From Bacillus_BA songklensis (lineage in GTDB: Bacteria > Bacillota > Bacilli > Bacillales > Bacillaceae_H), in assembly GCF_042649685.1 (NCBI RefSeq), contig NZ_JBHRZT010000052.1:434001-498000 (forward strand): a stretch of 64,000 nt of DNA, given 5' to 3'. A program made the position numbers and the translations under genes. Shown one piece after another: positions 1 through 9,390 of the stretch. Each line of letters starts with the position of its first letter. Within the stretch, counting starts at the first letter, position 1. Under the pieces are notes generated by a model, which did no database searches, was not told the DNA's origin, and saw only the letters and a list, made by a program, of their open reading frames with translations.

Positions 1-1
1 T

Positions 2-2869
2 ATTTGTTACCATCCTCAATTGGGCGCCATTCAAACGTGTGATACGTGCCTTGTCGAAGTAGACGGTGAGTTAGTGCGTGCATGTGCTACCCAACCATCA
101 CCCGGAATGAATATTATTACGAATTCGGATGTGGTGAAAGAAGCACAGCTGGAGTCAATGTCACGCATTCTGGAAAACCATGAGCTGTATTGTACGGTTT
201 GTGACAATAACAACGGGAATTGCAAAGTGCACAATACCGCAGAACATTTAGAGCTTGAGCATCAGAAGTATGAGTTTAAACCAAAACCGTACCCTGAAGA
301 TAATTCGCATCCATTCTACCGTTATGACCCTGATCAATGCATTCTCTGCGGCCGCTGCGTAGAGGCGTGCCAGGATTTACAGGTCAATGAGACGCTGACG
401 ATTGATTGGGGGCGTGAACGTCCGCGTGTCATTTGGGATAACGATGTTCCGATTGATCAATCCTCCTGCGTATCATGCGGTCATTGTGTAACGGCATGTC
501 CATGCAATGCGTTGATGGAAAAATCGATGTTAGGCGAGGCCGGATATCTGACGGGTATCACAGCTGATGTTCTGGAGCCGATGATTGATTTAACGAAAGA
601 AGTGGAGCCGGGATACAGAGAAATCTTTATGGTTTCTGAGATGGAAGCCGCCATGCGCAAGTCACGGATTGAACGCACAAAAACGGTCTGTACTTATTGT
701 GGAGTAGGGTGCAGCTTTGAAGTTTGGACAAAGGACCGCCAAATCTTGAAGATTGAGCCGCAGACGGAAGCGCCAGTAAACGGCATTTCCACCTGTATGA
801 AAGGAAAATGGGGCTGGGATTTCGTTAATAGTGAAGAGCGATTAACAAAGCCTCTCATCCGAAAAGGCGATACTTTTGTTGAAGCATCCTGGGATGAAGC
901 CCTTGATTTAATTGCCGAAAAAATGACTGCCATCAAAAAACAATATGGACCGCAGGCAATCGGTTATATTTCCTCTTCCAAATGCAGCAACGAGGAAAAC
1001 TATCTTTTCCAAAAGCTTGCCCGCGGAGTGATGCAAAGCAACAACGTGGATAACTGTTCCCGTTACTGTCAATCACCGGCTACTGCAGGACTTCTTCGCA
1101 CAGTAGGAATCGGCGGTGATTCAGGAACCATGGAAGATATTATTGCTTCTGATCTGATTATCGTGGTAGGTGCCAATCCGGCGGAATCCCATCCTGTTTT
1201 GGCTACACGCATTAAGCGTGCTCATAAGCTTTACGGTCAAAAATTGGTTGTAGTGGATATCCGCAAAAATGAATTGGCCGAACGTGCTGATTTGTATCTT
1301 CATCCTAAACACAGTACTGACCTAATCTTATTATCTGCGGTTACGAAGTACATCATTGACCAGGGATGGGAAGATAAAGAGTTTTTAAGAAACCGGGTAA
1401 ACGGTTTTGAAGAGTACAGGGCTACAGTAGAAAAATTCACACTGGAATATGCAGAAAAAATGACAGGAATCAAAAAAGAAGAAATCATAAAGCTTGCAAC
1501 TATGATCCATGAAGCGAAATCTGCCTGCATCCTCTGGGCGATGGGTGTGACTCAGCATGTGGGCGCAACGGATACAAGTACCGCTATCTCAAATTTATTG
1601 CTCGTTACCGGCAACTACGGCCGTCCGGGTACAGGAGCGTATCCGCTGCGCGGACATAACAACGTACAGGGCGCTTGTGATTTCGGGACTATGCCGGCCT
1701 GGTTCCCGGGATATGAACCGGTACAGGACGAGAAGGTGCGTGCTCGCTATGAGCAGGCGTGGGGAGTCAAGCTTCCGGTAGAACCGGGCTATGATAACCA
1801 CCAGATGGTCGAAGGCATTCATAAAGGAGAGCTCAAAGCGATGTATCTAATGGGTGAGGAGATGGCATTTGTAGATGCTAATTCCAATCATGTAGACAAT
1901 GCGTTTGAAAAGCTGGACTTCTTCGTCGTGCAGGATATTTTCTTTTCAAAAACCGCCCAGTTTGCCGATGTGGTGTTACCGGCAGCTCCGAGTCTCGAAA
2001 AGGATGGAACCTTCACAAACACAGAACGGCGCATTCAGCGCTTCTATAAAGTGTTTGAACCCGTTGGAGAGTCAAAGTCTGACTGGGAAATCATTCAGGA
2101 GATTGCCAATCGTCTCGGAGCGAATTGGAACTACACACATCCAAGTGAAATCATGGCGGAAGCGGCAAGTCTTGCTCCTCTATTTGCCGGTGTAAGCTAT
2201 AAGCGGCTTGAGGGCTGGAACAGCCAGGTATGGCCGGTTGCAGCGGACGGAACAGACACCCCGCTGTTATATACGGAGAAATTCGGTCTTCCTGATGGAA
2301 AGGCAAAGCTGTTTCCTGTTGATTGGACATCACCGTTTGAGGTGGAGAAAAAATATGATTTACACCTTAACAACGGGCGAATCCTTGAGCATTTCCATGA
2401 AGGAAATATGACGTACAGATCGAAGGGGATCAGTCATAAAGTACCTTCTGTCTGGCTCGAAGTGTCACCGGAGCTTGCAAAAGAGCGGGGCATAAAAGAC
2501 GGTTCACTGGTACGTTTGACATCCGAGTATGGACAAGTTGAGGTGCCGGCCCTTGTTACAGATCGTGTGAAAGGAAATGAGCTTTATTTACCGATGCACA
2601 CGAGAAAAGACAATGAAGGCGTCAACCGATTGACAAGCAGCCACCATGATTATGTCACCCACACACCAAACTATAAAGAAACGGGTATGCAACTGGAAGT
2701 TCTCAAACGAGAAGGAAAGTCTCCGCTTCCGCGGCAAAACCATCGCTTCGGTCACCGCATTTCTCAGGTTGGCGTAAGGGTTGAAGAGAAGTGGAGCAAA
2801 CCGGGATATGTTCCTGTTGCTGAAACTGCAAAAAAGGAGGAGCGTGCTTATGGCAAAGGCAATCACTAA
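2..2869 (+). CDS. fdhF: NAD-type formate dehydrogenase alpha subunit, 5'-truncated by the window edge
   Basis: Molybdopterin enzyme oxidising formate to CO2, cytoplasmic. The frame is open from base 2 and reads ICYHPQLGAIQTCDTC, the interior of an N-terminal 2Fe-2S domain, so the TTG at 20 is an internal leucine and the true start lies upstream. In order: NuoG-like Cys/His region, two 4Fe-4S clusters (CILCGRCVEAC and CVSCGHCVTAC), the CTYCGVGCSF cluster motif of the bis-MGD domain, then the large catalytic domain and a C-terminal MGD-binding domain. The usual active-site position reads SRYCQSPA, so this is a cysteine enzyme, not a selenoprotein. It overlaps the next gene by 20 bp and forms an operon with a DUF1641 protein and a formate channel, as in the B. 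subtilis yrh locus. The family call is secure; the electron partner is not visible. Confidence 0.93.
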   Translation: MCYHPQLGAIQTCDTCLVEVDGELVRACATQPSPGMNIITNSDVVKEAQLESMSRILENHELYCTVCDNNNGNCKVHNTAEHLELEHQKYEFKPKPYPEDNSHPFYRYDPDQCILCGRCVEACQDLQVNETLTIDWGRERPRVIWDNDVPIDQSSCVSCGHCVTACPCNALMEKSMLGEAGYLTGITADVLEPMIDLTKEVEPGYREIFMVSEMEAAMRKSRIERTKTVCTYCGVGCSFEVWTKDRQILKIEPQTEAPVNGISTCMKGKWGWDFVNSEERLTKPLIRKGDTFVEASWDEALDLIAEKMTAIKKQYGPQAIGYISSSKCSNEENYLFQKLARGVMQSNNVDNCSRYCQSPATAGLLRTVGIGGDSGTMEDIIASDLIIVVGANPAESHPVLATRIKRAHKLYGQKLVVVDIRKNELAERADLYLHPKHSTDLILLSAVTKYIIDQGWEDKEFLRNRVNGFEEYRATVEKFTLEYAEKMTGIKKEEIIKLATMIHEAKSACILWAMGVTQHVGATDTSTAISNLLLVTGNYGRPGTGAYPLRGHNNVQGACDFGTMPAWFPGYEPVQDEKVRARYEQAWGVKLPVEPGYDNHQMVEGIHKGELKAMYLMGEEMAFVDANSNHVDNAFEKLDFFVVQDIFFSKTAQFADVVLPAAPSLEKDGTFTNTERRIQRFYKVFEPVGESKSDWEIIQEIANRLGANWNYTHPSEIMAEAASLAPLFAGVSYKRLEGWNSQVWPVAADGTDTPLLYTEKFGLPDGKAKLFPVDWTSPFEVEKKYDLHLNNGRILEHFHEGNMTYRSKGISHKVPSVWLEVSPELAKERGIKDGSLVRLTSEYGQVEVPALVTDRVKGNELYLPMHTRKDNEGVNRLTSSHHDYVTHTPNYKETGMQLEVLKREGKSPLPRQNHRFGHRISQVGVRVEEKWSKPGYVPVAETAKKEERAYGKGNH

Positions 2870-3371
2870 CATTGAAAAGTACATCCCATCCAAAGCTCAG
2901 CAGGAGGCGGACTCCATTGAAGAAATCCTGAAGGTATTGAGTGATAATAAAGAGTCGGTGACAGCCTTTCTAGAGATTGTGAAAGAAGTACACGAATCCG
3001 GGATTTTTGACATCATACAAGGCCTCCTGAAAAACAAAAGTGAGGTAGCAAAAGTAGGTCTTGAATTCGTAAATGTAGCGGGTATTCCTTCCATGGCGAA
3101 AAACGGAATTGTGGCCATGCAGTTTTTAAGCAAGCTTGATCCGCTCAAAGTTCATATGCTGTTGGAAGGACTGAATAAGGGTCTGGAGAGAGTGTCTGTG
3201 GAGGATGAAAACCATACAAGCATGTGGGGAATGGTGAAGGCTCTTCGGGAACCCGAAATCAATTCTTCCATCACCGTTTTGCTTAACTTTTTAAGAGGGA
3301 TGGGTACAGAATTTGATAAGAACAAGGAACAGATTAAGAGAGAAGTACATGAAACAAACAACACACGATAG
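2850..3371 (+). CDS. DUF1641 family protein, formate dehydrogenase partner (YrhD-like)
   Basis: A 173-residue soluble, helical protein of the DUF1641 type (MAKAITNIEKYIPSKA at the start). Such proteins regularly follow NAD-type formate dehydrogenase genes in Bacillus, but the biochemical role is not established; an accessory or assembly function is inferred. The start is the ATG at 2850, placed about 10 bases after AAAGGAGG and inside the 3' end of fdhF, so translation is probably coupled. An in-frame upstream start at 2781 would lie deeper inside fdhF and lacks a comparable ribosome site. No membrane segment or metal motif is visible. Confidence 0.85.
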   Translation: MAKAITNIEKYIPSKAQQEADSIEEILKVLSDNKESVTAFLEIVKEVHESGIFDIIQGLLKNKSEVAKVGLEFVNVAGIPSMAKNGIVAMQFLSKLDPLKVHMLLEGLNKGLERVSVEDENHTSMWGMVKALREPEINSSITVLLNFLRGMGTEFDKNKEQIKREVHETNNTR

Positions 3372-3385
3372 AAGGAGGTATCTGT

Positions 3386-3532
3386 ATGATTAAAAGGTGT
3401 GAAATTTGCGGAAAGCTGAAAGAACAACCAGACGAGCAGACAGAGGGAATGGCAGGTACAAAAGGCCTTTATGTTTGTGAAGACTGTAGAAGGGACCGCC
3501 GAAAAAGTATGGATAAGGTAGTGACGCAGTAA
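3386..3532 (+). CDS. Small zinc-ribbon protein (48 aa)
   Basis: A 48-residue protein starting MIKRCEICGKLKE with two CxxC knuckles (CEIC near residue 5 and CEDC near residue 31) and a basic tail. This is the layout of tiny treble-clef or zinc-ribbon proteins resembling DUF2197/YlaI. A strong AAGGAGG site precedes the ATG, only 14 bases after the DUF1641 stop, so it belongs to the formate dehydrogenase operon. Zn binding is inferred from the cysteines. Function is unknown; a role in metal handling or enzyme maturation is a guess from the position. Confidence 0.75.
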   Translation: MIKRCEICGKLKEQPDEQTEGMAGTKGLYVCEDCRRDRRKSMDKVVTQ

Positions 3533-3621
3533 AAACGGAAACATTCAGGTGTTGGAATGAGTCTGTTTGCCGGGTATGGATCAAAAAAATCTATTAATAT
3601 AGTAAAAAAGAGAGTGATGAT

Positions 3622-4446
3622 ATGGCATTTCATACACCCCAGGAAATTGCAAAGTATACAGTAGACGCGGGTGTTCGCAAAGCTTATATGGCGGTTCCAA
3701 ATATGCTTGTGCTTGGGTTTTTGGCGGGCGCCTTCATTGCACTCGGATTTTTGCTTGATATTCGAACGGTCGGCAATTTGCCTGAAGAGTGGGGGAGCTT
3801 CGCTTCCTTTCTCGGCGGCGCTGTATTCCCGGTCGGGCTTATTTTAGTGCTTGTGGCAGGGGCAGAATTACTGACGGGAAACATGATGGCCCTCCCGCTT
3901 GCCTGGTTGTCAAAAAAGATTCCTTTCAGCCTTGTACTGAGAAACTGGTTTTGGATTGCTCTCAGCAACTTTGTTGGAGCTGTCTTTGTTGCTTATTTCT
4001 TCGGACATGTTGTTGGACTTACGGAAACAGGTCCATTTTTGGAAAAAACGGTGTCCATCGCAGAACACAAACTTAATGAAGCATTCCTGCAGTCTTTTAT
4101 CTCAGCGATTGGCTGCAACTGGCTTGTTGCACTGGCCGTATGGCTGGCATACGGTTCAGAGGATATAGGCGGGAAGATTTTAGGGATTTGGTTTCCGATT
4201 ATGGCATTTGTGACGATTGGCTTCCAGCATATTGTCGCTAACATGTTTGTCATTCCTGCCGCTATTTTTGCCGGTTACTTTAGCTGGCTTGATTTTCTGG
4301 GAAACTTCGTACCGGTATTTTTGGGCAATGCTGTCGGTGGGTCCCTGTTTGTCGGTGGGGCGTACTGGTTTGTCTATATTCGCCCGACCCGGCAGGAGAA
4401 AGGTAAGGCGAATGTAGCCCGCCGCCAATTACCCTTGGAAAAATAA
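3622..4446 (+). CDS. Formate/nitrite transporter (FNT) family channel
   Basis: A 274-residue integral membrane protein with six hydrophobic segments and typical FNT features: an N-terminal amphipathic region (HTPQEIAKYTVDAGVRKA), a VAGAELLTGNMM motif in the pore region, and the conserved His-containing stretch (GFQHIVANMF). Formate channels (FocA/FdhC) carry formate or related small monocarboxylates across the cytoplasmic membrane. The position behind formate dehydrogenase argues for formate import or export rather than nitrite. Start ATG 3622 follows an AGAGAGTGATG ribosome site. A gap of about 90 bases from the zinc-ribbon gene could hold a separate promoter. Confidence 0.92.
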   Translation: MAFHTPQEIAKYTVDAGVRKAYMAVPNMLVLGFLAGAFIALGFLLDIRTVGNLPEEWGSFASFLGGAVFPVGLILVLVAGAELLTGNMMALPLAWLSKKIPFSLVLRNWFWIALSNFVGAVFVAYFFGHVVGLTETGPFLEKTVSIAEHKLNEAFLQSFISAIGCNWLVALAVWLAYGSEDIGGKILGIWFPIMAFVTIGFQHIVANMFVIPAAIFAGYFSWLDFLGNFVPVFLGNAVGGSLFVGGAYWFVYIRPTRQEKGKANVARRQLPLEK

Positions 4447-4478
4447 CTGGAATATGTTTATGAGGAGGCGAACTTTAC

Positions 4479-4712
4479 ATGGATCGTCCGCTATCTATTC
4501 AAGAAACTCAACTACTCCGTGTCGTTAAGGAAGCAATCATATCATCTACTAAAAAGAAAACAGCCATTTCATCTGTAAAACTTGGGACTATATTCCAAAC
4601 AAACCATAAAGTCATTGAGAAGTATTTGGACCAATTTGTAGATGAAGGGCATATTGTTCGCATACATGATGAAAGCCGTTACCCGAAAGTTATATATGGT
4701 TTGCCAGAATAA
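4479..4712 (+). CDS. Small winged-helix-like protein (77 aa), unknown
   Basis: A 77-residue protein with predicted helix-helix-wing pattern: a helix (ETQLLRVVKEAI), a second (SVKLGTIFQTNHKVIEKYLDQF) resembling a recognition helix, and a beta hairpin (HIVRIHDESRYPKVIYGL). This looks like a minimal winged-helix DNA-binding domain, but I do not recognise the family. A clear GAGGAGG site lies about 10 bases before the ATG and only 32 bases separate it from the formate channel, so it is probably the last gene of that operon. A local regulator is possible but unproven. Confidence 0.6.
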   Translation: MDRPLSIQETQLLRVVKEAIISSTKKKTAISSVKLGTIFQTNHKVIEKYLDQFVDEGHIVRIHDESRYPKVIYGLPE

Positions 4713-4754
4713 GTGAGAGATCTCTTACTTTGAATCCAGTCAGAATCATCAACA

Positions 4755-4803
4755 TAAAAGGCTAAAATCCCTTGTGCTATAAGAGGTTTTAGCCTTTTTT
4801 TAC
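4755..4803. terminator. Bidirectional intrinsic terminator
   Basis: AAAAGGCTAAAA pairs with TTTTAGCCTTTT, flanked by A- and T-runs. It sits between the converging formate operon and the minus-strand small membrane gene and can serve both. Confidence 0.85.
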
Positions 4804-5051
4804 GATTGAGGTTGGTTTTTTTGCTTATTTGCTTCTTCTTTTCTTTTTTGAAAAAAGAGAAGAATGGATTCAATAACTAATAAGAAAATAAAAAAAAAGA
4901 GAACACACATCTCAGCAGCTTCCATCACAAGAAAGGGATTAAAAGCATTTTTCAGCGAAGTAATTATATCAAATCCTAGAAGAATGTCCATGCTTAGAGA
5001 AAAGCCCATTAAAAGTCCCATCGTCAAAATAGTAATACCAAAGATTTTCAT
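4800..5051 (-). CDS. Small two-TM membrane protein (83 aa), unknown
   Basis: An 83-residue protein with two hydrophobic segments (residues ~3-30 and ~45-66) and a strongly basic, Lys/Gln-rich cytoplasmic tail (QKRKEEANKQKNQ). GGAGAG lies 10 bases before the ATG on the minus strand and the gene ends at the shared terminator hairpin, which supports a real gene. It is divergent from the germination operon. It is not a family I can name; germination operons sometimes have small membrane partners, but this one is on the opposite strand. Confidence 0.6.
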   Translation of the reverse strand: MKIFGITILTMGLLMGFSLSMDILLGFDIITSLKNAFNPFLVMEAAEMCVLFFFIFLLVIESILLFFQKRKEEANKQKNQPQS

Positions 5052-5183
5052 TTTTTATCACTCTCCAATACATATTTTTTTCCTTCTCCAAATCGTTATA
5101 CCATAAGGAAATAATTGTCATAAATGTATAATCGAAGAATACATTGCGAAAAATGTAAAGAAAAAAGAAAGGTATTTTGAACT

Positions 5184-6821
5184 ATGCCTTCATTTTTTAA
5201 ACGGCAAAAACAAAAGAAAAACAGTCAGGATCAAAAGGAAAACAACCAAGATCAGTCTAACAATAGATTACCGGAGTTCATGGATGGTTCCTTGGCTGCC
5301 AACCTTGAAATCATTAAACAGAAAACAGGAAACAGCTCAGATGTAGTCATCCGAACGTTGAAAATCGGCAATAATTCTGAGATTAGAACGGCCATCGTTT
5401 ATGTTGAAGGCATTGTTGACAATCAATCCATCGACGATTTTTTAATCGAATCGATGACGAATAATCATGATTTACAAGAAAAGTTAATTCGACAGGAAGC
5501 TTTGGAAATCATTGGCGAAGAGGCAGTTGCTCTCGGTAGTGTAAAACTGGTAAGTAACTGGGATGAGTTGTTACTGTCTTTGATGTCAGGTGACACCATT
5601 ATTCTTTTCGATGGAACCAATAAAGCACTGAGTGCGAGTACAAGAGGAGGAGAGAAACGTTCGATCCAGGAACCGGGTACCCAGATGTCGGTCCGCGGTT
5701 CAAGAGAAAGTTTTACTGAATCAATCGGAACAAATACAGCCATGGTGCGCCGAATCATTAAAAATCCAGATTTATGGCTGGAGTCCATGAAAATTGGCAC
5801 GGTTACGAAAACAGATGTTGCGATTATGTATATAAACGGCATTGTCAATGATGAAATCGTCGAAGAAGTGCGTAAACGGTTAAAAAGGATTGACATAGAC
5901 AGTATTCTCGAATCGGGTTATATTGAACAGCTGATTGAAGACCAGACCATGACAACCTTTCCGACACTTTACCATACAGAAAGGCCGGATATGGTCGCGG
6001 GCAATCTCCTTGAAGGAAGAGTTGCGATTTTTGTAGATGGAACCCCGTTTGTGTTGCTTGCGCCGGCTGTATTTATCCAATTCTTTCAGTCAGCTGATGA
6101 TTATTATGCCCGTTTTGATATCGCAACAGCGATTCGCTCTTTACGGATCCTAATTTTCTTTATATCCCTTATAGGACCTGCCGCATATGTTGCTGCCACA
6201 ACCTTTCACCAGGAGATGATTCCAACACAGTTGTTGATCGCGATTGCGGCACAGCGGGAAGCAGTACCTTTCCCGGCGTTTATCGAAGCCATCATAATGG
6301 AAGTAGCGTTTGAAATTTTACGGGAAGCAGGCATTCGGCTGCCAAAGGCCATTGGCTCGGCAGTATCAATCGTCGGGGCTCTTGTGATCGGACAGGCGGC
6401 AGTACAGGCTGGAATTGTTTCGCCGGCCATGGTGATTGTCGTGGCCATCACGGCGATTGCCAGTTTTGCAACCCCTTCATTTGCGATTGCGATTTCGGCC
6501 CGTTTGATCCGGTTTTTATTTATGGTAAGTGCCGCAACATTTGGTTTCTATGGAATCATTCTCGGAATTATCATGATGATCGTTCATCTATGCAGCCTGC
6601 GTTCGTTCGGTGTTCCATATATGTCACCGCTTGCACCATTCATCCCGGCGAACGCAGGCGATACAATCGTCCGAGTACCATGGTGGACTTTAAGGCAAAG
6701 ACCAAGATTAATCGGTGATAAAAATAATGTTCGTAAAGGGAAAAATCAGAGGCCGCAGCCTCCTGAAAACCGCGGAATGGTAAATAGCAATACTGAGAAA
6801 GGTGACCGGAATGAATCATAA
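5184..6821 (+). CDS. gerKA: Spore germinant receptor A subunit (GerA/GerKA family)
   Basis: A 545-residue protein: hydrophilic charged N-terminus (Lys/Gln/Asn-rich, ~1-30), a long soluble N-terminal domain, then four to six membrane segments from about residue 305 to 470 and a basic C-terminal tail. Family signatures include FMDGSLAANLEI near the start, VYVEGIVD, LLEGRVAIFVDGTPF and the PFPAFIEAIIMEV stretch in the membrane part. A subunits form the ligand-responsive ion channel of the receptor in the spore inner membrane. It overlaps the next gene, and the A-C-B order matches gerK. The ligand cannot be predicted. Confidence 0.95.
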   Translation: MPSFFKRQKQKKNSQDQKENNQDQSNNRLPEFMDGSLAANLEIIKQKTGNSSDVVIRTLKIGNNSEIRTAIVYVEGIVDNQSIDDFLIESMTNNHDLQEKLIRQEALEIIGEEAVALGSVKLVSNWDELLLSLMSGDTIILFDGTNKALSASTRGGEKRSIQEPGTQMSVRGSRESFTESIGTNTAMVRRIIKNPDLWLESMKIGTVTKTDVAIMYINGIVNDEIVEEVRKRLKRIDIDSILESGYIEQLIEDQTMTTFPTLYHTERPDMVAGNLLEGRVAIFVDGTPFVLLAPAVFIQFFQSADDYYARFDIATAIRSLRILIFFISLIGPAAYVAATTFHQEMIPTQLLIAIAAQREAVPFPAFIEAIIMEVAFEILREAGIRLPKAIGSAVSIVGALVIGQAAVQAGIVSPAMVIVVAITAIASFATPSFAIAISARLIRFLFMVSAATFGFYGIILGIIMMIVHLCSLRSFGVPYMSPLAPFIPANAGDTIVRVPWWTLRQRPRLIGDKNNVRKGKNQRPQPPENRGMVNSNTEKGDRNES

Positions 6822-8034
6822 ATGGGTTTTTCTTTTCTTGATGTTGGCTGGCATAGTGTTGCTTTCGGGATGCTGGAGTAAAAAGGAGTTAACCGATCTT
6901 GCGTTAGTCGCGGCCCTCGGCATTGATAAAAATGAAGAGGGCAGGTATGTCGGAACCTTTCAAATTGTCAATCCAGGAAACGTAACAGGAGGCATGCAGG
7001 GCGGCGGAGGAGGGCAGGGCCCGGCCATTTCCGTCTATTCCACTACCGGAGACAATCTAGTTGAAGTGAGCCGCCGTGCATCAACCAAGATCTCACGAAG
7101 GATGTATTACGCCCATACCAACCTGGTGATCATTAGTGATAAGCTGGCAAAAGAGGAAGGTATCACTAATATTTTTGATGCCTTTGACCGTGATCCTGAA
7201 TTCCGGATAACGGCGAAGGTTGTAATTGCCCACGATGCAAAAGCAGCAGATATTGTGAAAACGTTGACGGCCGTCGATAAAATTCCAGCTAATAAAGTGA
7301 TTAAAACATTAAAATTTACGGAAAGAAGGTGGGGAGCACATATTAATAACAATATTCAAGACGTGATCAATTCCCTCGTATCTCCCGGAAAAGAACCAGT
7401 CCTCACCGGATTTCGCTTGAATGGGAATTTTAAAGAGGGGAAAAAAATGGAAAATATTCAACAATCTGCTCTCGAAGCAACCCTTCAAGCCGACGGCCTT
7501 GCCGTTTTTAAAGAAGGGAAGTTGATCGACTGGCTTCAAGGGGAAACGGCAAGGGGGGCCGTATGGATATTGGATAAAATCAAAGCAACAGGTGTGAATA
7601 TCAACTGGAAGAAAGAAGAAGAGGCCATCGCTTATGAAGTGGTCCGCCAAAAAACAAAAGTCTCTGCTAATATGAAAAACGGCCGACCCAACATTTCGAT
7701 TCATGTCCGTGCAGAAGGAAACATTGGCGAGGTAACGGTGCCTGTTGATCTAACCGACCCGCGTGTACTGTTGAACATAGAAAAGGCATTGGAAAAAGAG
7801 ATCAAGAAAGAGATACAGGATGCCATCCAACGTGCCCAGAAAGATAAATCGGATATTTTCGGATTCGGTGAAGCGGTACACCGTTCCGAGCCGGAAGCAT
7901 GGAAACAGTTGAAGCATGATTGGAACGATAGTCACTTTCCTGAATTAAAAGTGGACGTGACGGTTGATGCGTTTGTACGCCGTACTGGCTTAAGAAACAA
8001 ACCTTACCTTTCTGATATGGAAAATAATCAATAA
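6811..8034 (+). CDS. gerKC: Germinant receptor C subunit lipoprotein (Ger(x)C family)
   Basis: A 407-residue lipoprotein with signal peptide and lipobox LLSGC (Cys ~22), followed by the Ger(x)C pattern WSKKELTDLALVAALGIDK. It would be anchored on the outer face of the spore inner membrane as part of the A-B-C receptor. The start is ATG 6811, six bases after AAAGGTG; an in-frame GTG three codons upstream lies within that ribosome site. The ATG lies inside the last codons of the A gene, indicating translational coupling. A Gly-rich stretch (MQGGGGGQ) near residue 70 is a flexible loop. Confidence 0.93.
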   Translation: MNHKWVFLFLMLAGIVLLSGCWSKKELTDLALVAALGIDKNEEGRYVGTFQIVNPGNVTGGMQGGGGGQGPAISVYSTTGDNLVEVSRRASTKISRRMYYAHTNLVIISDKLAKEEGITNIFDAFDRDPEFRITAKVVIAHDAKAADIVKTLTAVDKIPANKVIKTLKFTERRWGAHINNNIQDVINSLVSPGKEPVLTGFRLNGNFKEGKKMENIQQSALEATLQADGLAVFKEGKLIDWLQGETARGAVWILDKIKATGVNINWKKEEEAIAYEVVRQKTKVSANMKNGRPNISIHVRAEGNIGEVTVPVDLTDPRVLLNIEKALEKEIKKEIQDAIQRAQKDKSDIFGFGEAVHRSEPEAWKQLKHDWNDSHFPELKVDVTVDAFVRRTGLRNKPYLSDMENNQ

Positions 8035-8051
8035 AAGGAAGTGACAAATCA

Positions 8052-9149
8052 GTGGAGAAGGCGAAAATCAGCGCATACCAGCTGTTTGTCCTCATGTTAT
8101 TGTTTGAACTTGGCAGCGCCCTGTTGGTTCCTCTTGCGATCGAGGCGAAACAGGATGCCTGGCTTGCCATTCTGCTTGGAATGGCAGGCGGCTTTTTCTT
8201 GTTTTTAGTCTATCATCGTCTTTATCAATATTATCCCGATATCCTGCCAACAGAATATGCGCAAAAAATAATGGGAAAGGTTTTCGGACGGGTACTGGCC
8301 TTTCTTTACATACTCGCTTTTGCATATCTCGGGGCAAGGGTGCTGCGAGATTTCGGGGAGATGTTGGTAACATTTGCCTATCCGGATACGCCTTTGTTCA
8401 TCGTGAACGCATTATTGATGCTTGTGATTATTTACAGTGTCCGTAAAGGAATCGAGGTATTAGCAAGAGCAGGGGAATTGCTTTTTGTTTTAATGTATTT
8501 GCTTGCCATTACCGGATTTATTCTGATTGTTGTTTCCGGTTTGATCGATATGAATAACTTAAAGCCGGTACTGGAAGAAGGCATTTCGCCGGTTATGAAA
8601 GTTGTCTTTACTCAAACCTTATACTTTCCGTTTGGGGAAGCGATCGTGTTTGCGATGATTTTACCGTATTTGAATAACCCGAAAAAGGCGAAAATCACGG
8701 GTTTATTCGCCTTGGGCTTAAGCGGCATCAACCTGGCGCTTGCAATGGCTATTAACATCGGTGTTCTCGGTGTTGATCTTACTTCACGTTCGCAATTTCC
8801 CCTTCTTTCTACCATACAGACCATTCAGGTAGCCGATTTTTTGGAACGTCTTGATGTTTATTTTATGCTTGCGTTGGTTATCGGCGGCTTCTTTAAGATC
8901 AGTGTGTTTTTTTATGCAGCTGTTACTGGTATTGCAAGCTTGTTTAGTATTAAAGAAACTTCACGGCTGACTTATCCAATTGGACTTGTCATTTTATTTT
9001 TATCCATCACCATGGCAAGCAATTTTCCAGAACATATTCAGGAAGGGCTGGAGGTTGTAACGCTTTTTGTGCATCTTCCTTTTCAAGTGATTATCCCTGT
9101 TTTACTTCTGGTTGTTGCTTTTTTTAAAAACAGAAAAAAACACGGATAG
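8052..9149 (+). CDS. gerKB: Germinant receptor B subunit, APC-type permease (GerKB family)
   Basis: A 365-residue, ten-segment membrane protein of the spore germination permease family in the amino acid/polyamine/organocation superfamily. It begins MEKAKISAYQLFVLMLLFELG, typical for GerKB/YndE proteins. B subunits bind the germinant. The start is GTG 8052 after AAAAGGAAGTG; no nearby ATG fits better. It ends the gerK-like operon and is followed by an intrinsic terminator near 9300. Expression in the forespore under sigma-G is expected from family knowledge; I did not find an unambiguous sigma-G box upstream of the A gene. Confidence 0.93.
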   Translation: MEKAKISAYQLFVLMLLFELGSALLVPLAIEAKQDAWLAILLGMAGGFFLFLVYHRLYQYYPDILPTEYAQKIMGKVFGRVLAFLYILAFAYLGARVLRDFGEMLVTFAYPDTPLFIVNALLMLVIIYSVRKGIEVLARAGELLFVLMYLLAITGFILIVVSGLIDMNNLKPVLEEGISPVMKVVFTQTLYFPFGEAIVFAMILPYLNNPKKAKITGLFALGLSGINLALAMAINIGVLGVDLTSRSQFPLLSTIQTIQVADFLERLDVYFMLALVIGGFFKISVFFYAAVTGIASLFSIKETSRLTYPIGLVILFLSITMASNFPEHIQEGLEVVTLFVHLPFQVIIPVLLLVVAFFKNRKKHG

Positions 9150-9298
9150 TAGTCTATCCGAACGGGAAGAAACCAGCTTAAATAAGTTGATTTTTATATT
9201 TATGTCCAGGTGCAACTCCTCAAAAGATATCGATCGAAATGGCGATTTCCTCCTTTCCATCACTCTGTGTCTTTGCAAATCCACTTCTGGGATAAATG

Positions 9299-9340
9299 CA
9301 AAAAAGCCTGCAGTAAACCGGCAGGCTGCTTTTATTTTGT
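9299..9340 (+). terminator. Terminator of the germination operon
   Basis: AGCCTGC (9305-9311) pairs with GCAGGCT (9321-9327), followed by GCTTTTATTTT. It lies 150 bases after the B subunit stop. The A-run on the other side may let it act for the minus-strand gene as well. Confidence 0.75.
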
Positions 9341-9360
9341 TTTCTTTTTTTGAAACTGAT

Positions 9361-9378
9361 TCACCTTGAGCAGGCTTA
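9361..9378 (-). repeat. 18-bp sequence shared with 27401-27418
   Basis: On the minus strand this reads TAAGCCTGCTCAAGGTGA, identical to 27401-27418 directly behind a palindromic element there. Here it lies just past the stop codon of the lactonase gene. It may be the tail of a dispersed element. Confidence 0.5.
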
Positions 9379-9390
9379 GAAATAACCAAA

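Noticed and set aside
9112..9369. 85-codon plus-strand frame after the germination operon
   Set aside because: It overlaps the B subunit end, has no ribosome site and runs through a terminator hairpin.
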